A stretch of 64,000 nucleotides of DNA. Origin: Cryptomeria japonica (lineage: Eukaryota > Streptophyta > Pinopsida > Cupressales > Cupressaceae). The notes beneath the pieces were generated by a model. The model ran no database searches. It was given only the letters and a program-made list of their open reading frames with translations, and was not told the DNA's origin. This document shows, piece by piece, positions 12,041 through 21,924 of this stretch; the first letter of the stretch is position 1, and the number at the start of each line of letters is the position of its first letter. Made by a program: the position numbers and the translations under genes. The stretch lies in assembly GCF_030272615.1 (NCBI RefSeq), contig NC_081407.1, positions 98,377,897 through 98,441,896 of the forward strand, given 5' to 3'.

Positions 12041-12396
12041 GATGCTTTCTTCATTGTCAAACCCTAATGACACATGCTAATGATCTTTCATGCAACTTGG
12101 CTACACTACAATTCCACTTACAACCACATTCCGTTCTTTGTTGAGCTCTTGTGCATATAGAAATTTGAGAATAAATATATCAAGCAAGATCAATGGAGAT
12201 AGGAAGAATGGAGATCAAAACCCTATTGGACATGTGATGGTATAATCTTTGTGATTTTGAGTTATTTGCATTGTCTTAGGTAATCTTCATATGTTATGGT
12301 GGATCTTTGTTGTTGTTAGGCTAGGGTTTTTGTGGTTGAATCTAGTTAGCCTTTCAATCTTATTATTATTGTTATCCATTTTCACCATACACATTT

Positions 12397-12416
12397 TGGC
12401 ACGCCCGGTGGGACTC
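12397..12416 (+). other. G1 primer-binding site
   Basis: TGGCACGCCCGGTGGGACTC lies 3 bases after the LTR end. G2 has TGGCATGCCCGATGGGAC in the same place and R1 TGGCACATACTATGGGAC. It begins TGG as expected for pairing with a tRNA CCA end. It resembles a lysine tRNA complement only with gaps, so the tRNA is unassigned. Confidence 0.7.
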
Positions 12417-12505
12417 TTGTCCCTTTGCATTTAACAATTTTGTTGATGGTTTTGCATTTTTGAAGTTGCAGATCGGACAATTTCGACGATATTTTAGGTT
12501 TTTCC

Positions 12506-12760
12506 GCGTCTGCGAGTGTTCGGATCGCGTTTTTGTGTTTCAGAAGCGTCTGCGATAGCGGGAATCGCGTCTGTGTTTCTATCAGTTTTTATTTTGCAGG
12601 TTTCCGAAAGGTGCGTCTGTGATTCCTAACCGCGTCTGCCCTACATCAGATCGCGTCTGCGCCATTTAACAACGTCTGTGATCTCTGAGCGCGTCTGTGC
12701 ATAACAGAACCGTGTCTGTGTCATACAGACGTGTCTGTGTCTGGTATAGCAACGTCTGTG
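12506..12760 (+). repeat. G1 leader repeat cluster 1 (GCGTCTGTG units)
   Basis: About a dozen copies of GCGTCTGTG or GCGTCTGCG, some decayed to ACGTCTGTG or CGTGTCTGTG, recur roughly every 15-30 bases just downstream of the primer site. The sequence between units is variable. CpG content is high for this AT-rich element. The same unit returns at 13969-14119. Confidence 0.85.
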
Positions 12761-12895
12761 CTTTCTGTTTTGCAATTTTAATTTTTCTGAGATTCGGGTT
12801 TTCGGATTTTGTACTTAAGGTTTCAGATCTGGTTTATTTTCGGCTAACCCTTGCAGATCTAGCTAACCTGGTTTGTGCAGCTTGCTTTGGAGGCA

Positions 12896-13760
12896 AAAAC
12901 GTTTTTGTTGAAGGCCCCTTTTCACAGTCTTTTTGGGTTTTCTAAAATTTACCTAACTTGTGTGCTTGCAGGAAGGGGTTATCATTTGAAACAACCCAAA
13001 CTACTAACAAATTTTGTTGCAGGGCCTTGGCAAGGGTTTTTGAATTTTTGTTGTGTGCCTTGTTTTCATAGACTAGCAAACACTTCCATTGGTGCACTAA
13101 AATTGAATCATTGTCTTTTGTGTCTTGAGCAATAGGCTCTTTTTGTTTAATCTTTAGAGGGCCTGTCTTCCCGTGTGGTTATTAGGACTACTAGTGAGAA
13201 GAGAATGACCCAAGTGGTAGCAAGGAAAACCCACCTCATCCAAACCACTATAATCAAATGTATTCATGGTGAAAACTATGAATAACGTGTGTTGATTAGT
13301 TCATACCGACACTATGTCTCCCCATAAACCCGTTTGATCAAATTTATTTGATCATTTGTAGGGCGTAACCCCTACCGGCTGGGAGCCTTCTGTATTTACA
13401 GAGCTGAAAGTGCCGCATGTATGGCCACACGAGCAGATGCCCTTACTAGCACCTCTTTGTTTTAGATGCCCAAATCCTTCTAGTTGTTGAGGCAGGAGGT
13501 CGGACCTCTGGTAGCGGCCCACACACATATGGTTCTTAGTAGAGATACAAAGTTTGCCATGGGGAGTTTTCATGGGGACTGATGCTTGGCTGACCCGAGA
13601 AGTGAGTGCCGAGGGTGGAGCCAGTGAGGTCAAGCATCTAAGTATCCGCTCTGAATAGCATAGCCTCGGGGGTAAAACCCTATGTGGGATCAACAACTAT
13701 TGTCTTGGCCAGCCCTAAGATTTGTGCTTGTCTTATGCTAAACACTCAAACATTCAAGAC
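12896..13760 (+). other. Conserved leader block of the G1/G2 family
   Basis: This closely matches G2 41806-42650, with blocks such as CTAACTTGTGTGCTTGCAG, CCTACCGGCTGGGAGCCT, CCGCATGTATGGCCACACGA and GTCGGACCT. Shorter matches occur in R1 (minus, 24600-25050) and in G3 (about 60290-60440). No ORF is conserved between copies, so conservation seems to act on the nucleic acid. A packaging, dimerisation or structured leader role is possible but unproven. Confidence 0.7.
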
Positions 13761-13968
13761 AAAACAGCAAAACATTGTGTCTTTTGTGTCTTCAAGTGTA
13801 TGCAAAAACTTTTTACATCAAACAACACACTTTTGGAGTCTAAACAGTTTGCAAACATTGAGTCATCAACATTGTGTCCTCTTGTCACGAAAAACAGTTG
13901 AAAAATCAGATTGGGTCACAACAAAACAACTTCACAGATAGGAAAAATTGCACTAAGGTTACAGAAAC

Positions 13969-14119
13969 GCGTCTGTGTCTGTTCAAACCGCGTCTGCGTC
14001 AGATAAGCGCGTCTGTGAAGTACAGAATAGCGTCTGTGTTTTTATCAGCGTCTGTGTCAAACAGAGAGGCGTCTGTGTCTAGGAAACGCGTCTGTGAAGT
14101 ATACAGAGGCGTCTGTGTC
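13969..14119 (+). repeat. G1 leader repeat cluster 2 (GCGTCTGTG units)
   Basis: Eight copies of GCGTCTGTG/GCGTCTGCG occur in 150 bases, 1.2 kb downstream of cluster 1 and 490 bases before the ORF. G2 (42840-42880) has the flanks (GGAAAAATT ... ACAGTC.A.CAAAC) joined directly, so the cluster is an insertion-like difference between the two elements. Confidence 0.85.
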
Positions 14120-14611
14120 AGGATTTGAAAACTTTAACAGTCAAGCAAACAAAGAAAATCAGTTTCGGCATACTTGAGCTTCTTAGGTTGTCTCTTCAGG
14201 TTTCATCTACCAGTCAGCCTGTTCTAAGGTCTCATACAGTCCATTATTGCTTCACATCTCATTTTACATTCATACTTGTCTAAACTTGAGTCAAAAAGGT
14301 CACTTGCTTGTTCTCACTATACTCTTTCAACACACTACATACTACTACACTTTGCTAAGTGGTCCCTCATCAAGGTTTCTTACCTTTGGGTCTCATTTGG
14401 TCTTACTTAGAGTCAAGGTCAGCTTACCTCATCAAGAGAAACTATCCTCTCTTTGGAAGTCACACCTACTCTACTACTTACATACTTGGTCTTACACTTT
14501 GGACATTGCAAGTACCCCTCAAGATTCATTTACACTCCATACAACTCTTGGTCTTCCATACTCTTGTCATTTTTCATCTAGTCTCTCACATCTTGGTCAA
14601 ACACCTAGTTC

Positions 14612-17600
14612 ATGGTTGAAACCCGCCTTCAAAAATCTAGGAGAATAGCTAAAGAAGCTCAAGAATCCGTAAACATGAGTTCTTATGAGTATGACAATGA
14701 TCTATTCTACAATCCTGAGCACACTACATTACCAGACATGAATGTTTATAGACACAATCCAAATGTGGAAAGTGCAAACACTATAAACAACAATGCTACA
14801 CACAATGACAATGTGGATAACTCTTCAATACTATCAGCAGACATAGAAGAGTCCATAATGAATCCTCAATTCAATAGATTGGTTGAAGAGATAATGAGGA
14901 GAGATCGACAATACTTTCTAAACATGATGGCACATAGTGGAGCTAAAATACCGCATGATTTTGATTTATCTCAACTTATGGAAAGTCAACCCTCACAACA
15001 AACTCAACCCAACATGGATCAAAGGAGACCAAATAGTGGAGGAAATAGAGGACCGAATAATATGATGCCTGAGTCACCATCAACTTTGCTTCAAAAGCCA
15101 GCAATCCCACATACACAAGCTCAAACATATGATACTTACACTCAAGGACCATCATGGAGGCCTTATGCTCAATCACATGCTCAAGGTATGAATCAATCAA
15201 AACAAGTGGATACTCAAGGACATCCTCAAAATTTTGACACAAGGAGACCTCATGTCAAAATTGGGGGCAACACAATGGAAAATGAAAGGCCTATTGAATA
15301 TGGTTTATACACACAAAACAGATATGGGGTTCCCCAACAAGAAGTTATGCCAAGTGCTCCATACATGTCGCAACAATATAGACCTTCATATGGACATGTC
15401 TACGATCAGTACCATCCATATATGCAACAAGCTCCTCCTCAAATGGGTGTTTCAAACATGGGGTATGCTACAAGAAATCAATCTCCTCCCAAGAATAATT
15501 TGGAGCAACAAATTAGAGATCTACAAAAGAAAATGGAGGACATGAGTACATCAAAACCTACATACACTATGAGAGATATATGTCCTTATCCCTTCGATAA
15601 GAGCATTCCAATGCCTCCATTTCCTCCACACTTTGTGACACCAAAATTTGACAAATATAGAGGGAGAGGAGACCCCAAGGCACATATAAGACAATTCTTC
15701 ACAGCTTGCATTGAGGTAGCGGCAGAAGAAACATACTTGATGAGGTTGTTTCCACAAAGCTTAGGCGATCAAGCTATGGAATGGTTTTCTCAATTACCTC
15801 CTGGTATTAAGTCATGGGGCGACTTAGCAGAGGCATTCATTCAACATTTCTCTTACAACATTGAAACAGATGTCTCAGTTACTACCTTGTGCAATACGAA
15901 ACAAAAGGAAGGAGAATCTTTCGCAACATTTTTACAAAGATGGAGAAATCTAGCTAGCAGATGTTCTTGCGAAATCCCGCAAAAACAAATGGTAGAAATG
16001 TTCACTCAAAACGTTAATAAGGCTATTGGCTATGATCTCAGGAAAGCTTGTTTGTCTACATTCAAGGATGTTATTGAAAAGGGCCTAGCAACAGAAAGAG
16101 TCTTAATTGAACAAGGAGTCATTAAGATATTCAAAGAAAACAAAGAGGACTTTAAAGGAAAGGACAAACCAAAATTTTGGAACAAGAACAAGAACACAGT
16201 TAATGATGGTGTTGTTGATGCCAACACAGTGAGACCCAAGTTCGTCTTTTCTGGATCAAGTTCTACCAACAATCAGGTGAACACTCAAACAACTTCTAGA
16301 CCACGAAGGAAGTACACTCCATTGGGAGAACCACTTGAATCAGTATTCAAAAAGCTTGTGGCAAACAAAGTGATCACAGTTCCAGATTTTCCTCCATATG
16401 AACCAAAGGTCAAACCAAATTGGTGGAATGATGATGACTATTGCGAATTTCATAAGAGCAAGGGTCACAAAACAGGTAATTGCCATCGATTGAAAAACAT
16501 TGTGCAAGATCTCATTGATAGAGGTGATATTGAGATTGAGGGACATTCATCTAATCAAGAACATGAGGTGTTTAAGGAACCATTCCCAAAACATGACAAA
16601 GGAAAAGGCAAAGTCACAGATGATCAAGCCAATTACACTAGAGCACCTTACAATTATGATTCTACTATCAATCACATCTCAATGGACAATCATATCTCTA
16701 CTATTACTATCAAGAACAAAAATCCTGAGAATCCTTCTCAGAGACCCAAGATTGTCCTAAAGGGTGTTGGATCTTCGTCCGAATCTACCTCTGAATGTCA
16801 TGTTACAACCCGTCGAGGTAAGATCACATTGCCAGGTGCCTCCACTAAGAATACCAATCCTTTATCAATCAAGCCTGAGTACGACCTTGTAGAACAATTA
16901 GGGAAGACACCCGCGCTCATCTCCATTCTTGAGCTCTTACGTATATCCCCTGCACATAAAGCCATCCTTGACAAAATCTTGAGAGACACTGCTGTCCCTA
17001 GTGATCTGAACGTGGACCAGTTTCAAGCCATGGTGGGATACCTGTCCGTTCCACACTCCCTCACATTCACAGAAGCCGATGATGCCTCCATAAGTCAGCC
17101 TCATAATGCACCTTTACACGTTGAAGCCTTCATACATAAACATCGAATAAAGCGAGTCCTGATAGATGGAGGAGCAGGTCTAAACATTTGTACATTGAGC
17201 ACCATTAAACAATTGGGATATTCTGATAAAGCTGTGAATTCTACAAACAAAATTACCATCAAAGCATATGATGATGAAGAGTGTTCATCCAAAGGTACAG
17301 TCACCTTGCCTCTCAGAGTTGGGCCAGTTACAAAAGATGTGGTTTGTCAAGTACTTGATCTTGATCTCACATACAACATATTGCTAGGACGTCCATGGAT
17401 TCATGAGATGAGAGCAATACCATCTACATATCATCGATGTATCAAGTTTCCGCACAATGGAGTTGAAGTGACCATCAAAGCTGACCCAAATCCATTCATA
17501 TATTGCAACAATCTGCAACCTCGATCAAAAATAACAATCCCAGTCAATCGAGAAGCTATTCCTTCATTGGCATATGTGGATCCAGAATCCTTGAAAGCTT

Positions 17601-18709
17601 CTACAACCAAACAAGCAGAGATCAAGGAAAAATTCAAGTTTAAAGACATGGGATGTGGTGAGTATATCTTTCATGTTGATCAACTCCCACTATCTGCTAA
17701 GGTATTCAGTCAACAAGAACAATCTACAAACAATTTACAAGGAATTGGGTGTGAACCACCTAGTGTTGTGTCTACTAAGTCTGAATGCAAATCTCCTCTA
17801 GTGGTGCAAGCATCTCTTGATATCAATAGTTCTAAGAGTGGTTCCAACAAAGAATCTATTGAGCATATCACCAGCCCTCTTGAGAGCTCACATAGCCTTA
17901 CTATTTCATCCACTCATTCCATTTCCACTTCTCTCCTAGACTTGGATCAACAAGAATTACAAAAGCCCTTACTCATTGGGGATCAAAAATCAAGCTTTGA
18001 AAAGAAAAATCTAAAAGTCAAAAATAAAGAAAAGTCCTTTAGTCCAAATCAAAATCAAAAGCTATTGGACTTTGCAAAAATCAAAGTCAAGGATAAAAAT
18101 CCTATGAAGCAAAAAGAGAAAGAGTTGATCTCCCCTAATATCAAAATAACTGGGGGCAAAAGTTCTACAATTTCAAGTAAAAAAGAACACTTGTTGATCC
18201 TAAGTCTCCATCATGCTATCCTACTTTCACTTCTTTTTGCAATCATAAGCCTTCATAACTCATCCACTTGTTCCACACATCCTTCCCCTTTTGGCGATAC
18301 ATCACGGACCTTTAATGGAACTTCCTCAAAGGACTTTGTTATCAGGGATGCCCAAACTTCTTTAGGTGACACGCATATGGGCCTGTGTAGTCCACACACT
18401 AGTAATTCTATCTCAGTTCCTTCATCAAGGAAGACAGTCACTCAAGATACACATCATTCAGTCAAGGAACGTTGCAGCTACAATCACAAAGTCAAGCCTC
18501 GCGCATTTGAGGTAGGTGACTTAGTACTCAGAGAGAACCCCAAGAATCAGCAAGATAGAGATAAGAAGGGCAAGTTCGAACCAAACTGGCTTGGTCCTTA
18601 CATCATCACAACGGTATATGGATCTGGGGCATATCAGCTCTCAACTACAGAAGGTGAACCCTTGGAGGATTCTATCAACAGCATGCACCTTCGCAGGTTC
18701 TACACATAA
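14612..18709 (+). CDS. Gag-protease polyprotein fused to the integrase C-terminal tail (G1)
   Basis: A single uninterrupted frame of 1365 codons starting MVETRLQKSRR; the G2 copy has the same start. Residues about 345-480 match the gypsy Gag capsid region (QAMEWFSQLPPGIKSWGDL). C611-C624 (CEFHKSKGHKTGNC) is a zinc-knuckle variant, CX2HX4HX4C. D852 begins the protease motif, IDGGAGLNI instead of the usual D-S/T-G-A. Residues about 955-1190 are Ser/Lys-rich linker. A hydrophobic stretch lies near 1194-1216. From about 1288 the end is an integrase C-terminal tail (KVKPRAFEVGDLVL ... FEPNWLGPYII). Reverse transcriptase, RNase H and the integrase core are missing. Gag would form particles and protease would process it; replication would need partner enzymes. 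No chromodomain is seen. Confidence 0.9.
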   Translation: MVETRLQKSRRIAKEAQESVNMSSYEYDNDLFYNPEHTTLPDMNVYRHNPNVESANTINNNATHNDNVDNSSILSADIEESIMNPQFNRLVEEIMRRDRQYFLNMMAHSGAKIPHDFDLSQLMESQPSQQTQPNMDQRRPNSGGNRGPNNMMPESPSTLLQKPAIPHTQAQTYDTYTQGPSWRPYAQSHAQGMNQSKQVDTQGHPQNFDTRRPHVKIGGNTMENERPIEYGLYTQNRYGVPQQEVMPSAPYMSQQYRPSYGHVYDQYHPYMQQAPPQMGVSNMGYATRNQSPPKNNLEQQIRDLQKKMEDMSTSKPTYTMRDICPYPFDKSIPMPPFPPHFVTPKFDKYRGRGDPKAHIRQFFTACIEVAAEETYLMRLFPQSLGDQAMEWFSQLPPGIKSWGDLAEAFIQHFSYNIETDVSVTTLCNTKQKEGESFATFLQRWRNLASRCSCEIPQKQMVEMFTQNVNKAIGYDLRKACLSTFKDVIEKGLATERVLIEQGVIKIFKENKEDFKGKDKPKFWNKNKNTVNDGVVDANTVRPKFVFSGSSSTNNQVNTQTTSRPRRKYTPLGEPLESVFKKLVANKVITVPDFPPYEPKVKPNWWNDDDYCEFHKSKGHKTGNCHRLKNIVQDLIDRGDIEIEGHSSNQEHEVFKEPFPKHDKGKGKVTDDQANYTRAPYNYDSTINHISMDNHISTITIKNKNPENPSQRPKIVLKGVGSSSESTSECHVTTRRGKITLPGASTKNTNPLSIKPEYDLVEQLGKTPALISILELLRISPAHKAILDKILRDTAVPSDLNVDQFQAMVGYLSVPHSLTFTEADDASISQPHNAPLHVEAFIHKHRIKRVLIDGGAGLNICTLSTIKQLGYSDKAVNSTNKITIKAYDDEECSSKGTVTLPLRVGPVTKDVVCQVLDLDLTYNILLGRPWIHEMRAIPSTYHRCIKFPHNGVEVTIKADPNPFIYCNNLQPRSKITIPVNREAIPSLAYVDPESLKASTTKQAEIKEKFKFKDMGCGEYIFHVDQLPLSAKVFSQQEQSTNNLQGIGCEPPSVVSTKSECKSPLVVQASLDINSSKSGSNKESIEHITSPLESSHSLTISSTHSISTSLLDLDQQELQKPLLIGDQKSSFEKKNLKVKNKEKSFSPNQNQKLLDFAKIKVKDKNPMKQKEKELISPNIKITGGKSSTISSKKEHLLILSLHHAILLSLLFAIISLHNSSTCSTHPSPFGDTSRTFNGTSSKDFVIRDAQTSLGDTHMGLCSPHTSNSISVPSSRKTVTQDTHHSVKERCSYNHKVKPRAFEVGDLVLRENPKNQQDRDKKGKFEPNWLGPYIITTVYGSGAYQLSTTEGEPLEDSINSMHLRRFYT

Positions 18710-20640
18710 GCTCTTCGGAACATCCTAATTCAAAAATACAAAAAAATTATAAAACAAAAAAATCGTTACTTGGTGAAAACCTGGCAAACAGGCGCCTTGT
18801 GACAACAAAAAAAATTGAAAAATCGAAAAAAAAAAGTAAAGAGAAATAATTTCGTCCAATGGTGAAAACCACTTCTGTGGCGCCCTGGGCAAGTACCATG
18901 GTGAAAACTGGGTCACCAGCGCCATGCATAGAGACTTTGCTCCTCTCTCCTTCAGGATTCTCTTTCATCTTTCACTTTGCACACACTCACAACCTATTTG
19001 TTCACAATAAACTTACCCATTCCCATCATGGCTTGTTATTGATCTACCTAAGATTGGTTAGCCATCCATAACCATCCCTTTTCACTCCCTTTCCATCCAT
19101 AATAAATCAGATCCTATCTGTGGCTAAGGCAAATCCTACGTCTAGTAATGGGTGTGGAACTGAGAACATCACATGTTTCGAGGAGTACAGTTTCTTCCAG
19201 CTTCCTTCAAGTCTATCTGCGCACAATCCGCAATAAAGCAACATCTGCATCGCCAGTCCACAATAAAGTTCCATCTTCTCCACAATAAAGTATCAGTTTC
19301 ATGGATTCAGTCAGTTTCAAATGAGACACAGCAGCAACAATGAGCTTCAACAAAATCAAATCTTTCAACAGACTCAGACAACATATGGTTCAGTGCTATC
19401 TATCCTTTTTGTGAAAGTGAACATTGTGACCACAATCAAATAAGACTTATACAAGTGACAAGAGACACTAAACTTGAGGACTACAGTGGATGTTGGTGTC
19501 GAGTCTTGGTTTTCTTTTGATTTCATCTTTTTGGTGACATGTCTTTTAGCTTTTCCAGGATGTCTTTGACTAGAGATTCTATCTCCAGGATGTCTTTGAC
19601 TAGAAAGGCGAGGATGGGGTATCGTCACCTATTTGTATTTTCTGTCTGTGGATTGTCTTTTAGTAATGCTATGACTTGTCCAAGGATATGAGGACACTGT
19701 GAGTCTAGTATGAACTGGGGCATTCCTTGTTTGTGACTGTCTTATCTCCATGCAAACGGGTACGATGACTTTCTGGGTCGAACATATGCCTCGATTGTCA
19801 TAACCTACTTGTCATAATAAGCTCAATGATGATAACGCACAAGAAGCTCTTTCACGTTCATATCTTCTGTCTTCCATCCCCCTTTCTTGATTGACTTCCA
19901 TCGTCCTTCTCGAGTCCGCGTAGCCTGCTATCACATGACTGAGTATGATGACACACCAAAAACATTTGCATTTCATGTAGTTGCACCTACATTACCACAT
20001 ATAAGCATTTCATACATACATATAGATATCACAATTGCATCACATCCTGCATACAACACATGTTAGCACATCTCACATTTTCATTATGTAAATAATCATT
20101 TACATTGTCATATTCATTTGCATTACATACATTCACATTTGCATCATGCATCACATATACAACATAAAATAACAAAAATATATTGCATTACATCATATAA
20201 GCATCCATATCATAAAACATGTATCACATAAGAACATTTCATCACATAAGGTACACATGCATATAGCTGCCGCAAAAATGGATCATCTCTCATATATAAT
20301 CAAAAGTGTCATGATACAATGATGTTAAAAGAATCATATGGCTACAAAATCACCCGCAAGTGTCTACAATACAAAAATGGTACAATATTGATACATAGGG
20401 AGCCCTCTACGGCTATGATGAATTCCCTTCCTCAGAGCCGGCTGGCCTCGACGGAGTTTGAGCCCTAGAAGGACCCACCCCAAGATCAACTCTCCTGGCC
20501 CTTGTGTCCCCTGCAGCCACCCCTCATGTCGTCCTATCTAGACAGAGGAACCCACTGATAACTCCTGTCAACACTATTGGTAGTGCTAATCTTGTCCATG
20601 TCATGGTATCCCATGCCACATGACCCACCCTCATCCCTAG
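18710..20640 (+). other. G1 3' non-coding region
   Basis: It begins with three TGGTGAAAAC blocks (about 18771, 18859 and 18900) that also occur in G2 (about 47530, 47610 and 47647). A CATCA/CATTCACAT-rich low-complexity stretch covers 19970-20260. No sense-strand coding frame is credible. Long regions between the integrase end and the 3' LTR are typical of Tat-lineage elements. Confidence 0.6.
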
Positions 20641-20649
20641 TCCTGGATC

Positions 20650-21585
20650 CTAGAACACTCGTCTTAGTGCATCCCTATCTCCGTCTCGATCATAGGGTAC
20701 TAACTCCCCATCGATCGGTATCCGTAGAATCCTATATACATCCTCCAAGGTGACTGTCATCTCACCCATCGACAAATGCGAACTACAAGTCTCTGAGTGC
20801 CATCTCTCAGCCAGTGCAGTCAACAATCCCATGTTCACCTGAAACTCAGGCACATATAGAATGTATCTCAATCCCATAACCTCAATCGCAGCTCATTCCT
20901 CAGCTTTCAACTCAGGTCGCAACCTCTGAGTCGATGGGAATCTCTCCCGTGACTCCAGCATCGGCAAGTACTCCTGCAGTCAAGCAAATCAAATCATGTC
21001 AGTCATAGTGGCATTCACTGTTTATCACAAAATGCTACTCGCTATCTAAATGCACATAGCTATTTATCCTAGTGACACTCATTGTTCATCACAAAGTGTT
21101 GCTATCTATCCTAGTAGTACTCCCTGTTCATCACAAATACTACGTGTGTGACACTCACTGTTCATCACAAAGTGTTACTCACATTTGCACTCCCTGTTCA
21201 TCACAAAGTGCTGCTCATATTTTAGTACTCCCTGTTCATCACAAAGTACTCTATCTTGGTACTCACTGTTCATCACAAAGTGCCTTGATCTATCTTAGTC
21301 TTCCCTAGAGGACCTTCTTGAGTGTATCCTCTCAGCAGCTTATCCAATCGACAGCGTATGTTCATCACAGAACTGCCGATTTGACCTAGAAGACACAAAT
21401 TCGCATTTTTGGACACAAACACATTTTCTTGACATAAATGCGCATTTATTACATTACCTAGTATGAATTAATGACAATAATAAATGCATCAAAGTACGAG
21501 GAGGTTTTGTGGTACTCACTGGCTCTCCTGCCTCCGTTGGCCTCTAGAATCAGCGAACATGGTCGAATTTGTGAACAAAAGCCAT
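20650..21585 (-). pseudogene. Antisense plant mobile domain (PMD) gene remnant in G1
   Basis: Exon 2 (20973-20650, minus) includes GLLTALAERWHSETCSSHLS, MGEMTVTLEDVYRILRIPID and GELV, matching the N-terminal part of the PMD family (MAIN/MAIL1-type proteins). It follows an acceptor CTGCAG. Exon 1 (21585-21520) starts ATG and ends before a donor GTGAGT; 66 bases keep the phase. The intron is 546 bases and contains the GTTCATCACAAAG repeats. Stops are visible: two in exon 1 and one near 20893. The family acts in gene and transposon silencing and is also known from transposons. Here the gene runs opposite to the retroelement, where Tat-lineage elements often carry extra antisense ORFs. Splice sites are inferred. 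Confidence 0.75.
21016..21290. repeat. Tandem repeat in the PMD intron (about 35-bp unit)
   Basis: Seven copies of a unit around ACTCCCTGTTCATCACAAAG, each with variable ends. G2 has three copies at 49938-50040 in the equivalent intron. It accounts for much of the intron length difference. Confidence 0.85.
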
Positions 21586-21910
21586 CGCTGCTGACTGTTG
21601 CTGCTTTATTTTCACTTTGCACTATGCTCTTGTGATGGTGTAGATGACAATGAGGATGTATTTTCCCCCGTGGTCTATCTTATAGACTGCCCTAGCCCTC
21701 ATTTCCCGAGTTAGTCTTCCTTATCCCGTGACTTTGTCACTTTATCTGATCAGTCCATTCTATCCCGTCTTTCTTATCGAGAGATTGTCTGCAATCTTTC
21801 CAAACATTTTCATCCAATCTCTCGAGGGGGCATATCATTCCCATCCTGGGGCAACTCTGTATCAGTTCATCTTATCTTCTTTGAAACAACGCGACAAGCC
21901 GCATTGTCTC

Positions 21911-21924
21911 AAAGAGGGGCAAAA
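21911..21924 (+). other. G1 polypurine tract
   Basis: AAAGAGGGGCAAAA directly precedes the 3' LTR. G2 has ATAGAGGGGCAAAA (50784-50797) and R1 GAAGAGGGGCAAAT (minus, 22815-22802). This is the expected plus-strand priming site. Confidence 0.9.

Larger units (their letters stand above)
11612..12393 (+). repeat. G1 5' LTR
   Basis: TG...CA ended, 782 bp. It opens with five AT-rich palindromes, followed by a pyrimidine-rich tract, a TATA-like box at 12031 and the presumed transcribed region. It is followed after TTT by the primer site. Confidence 0.95.

Noticed and set aside
12506-12760. CRISPR-like array
   Set aside because: Units are short, degenerate and irregularly spaced, and the sequence is a plant retroelement leader.
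13352-13696. 114-codon minus-strand ORF in the G1 leader
   Set aside because: It overlaps the conserved leader block but I could not see the frame preserved in G2, so it looks like a by-product of nucleotide conservation.
14976-18441. Minus-strand ORFs opposite the G1 polyprotein
   Set aside because: Shadow frames of the long coding sequence without recognisable domains.
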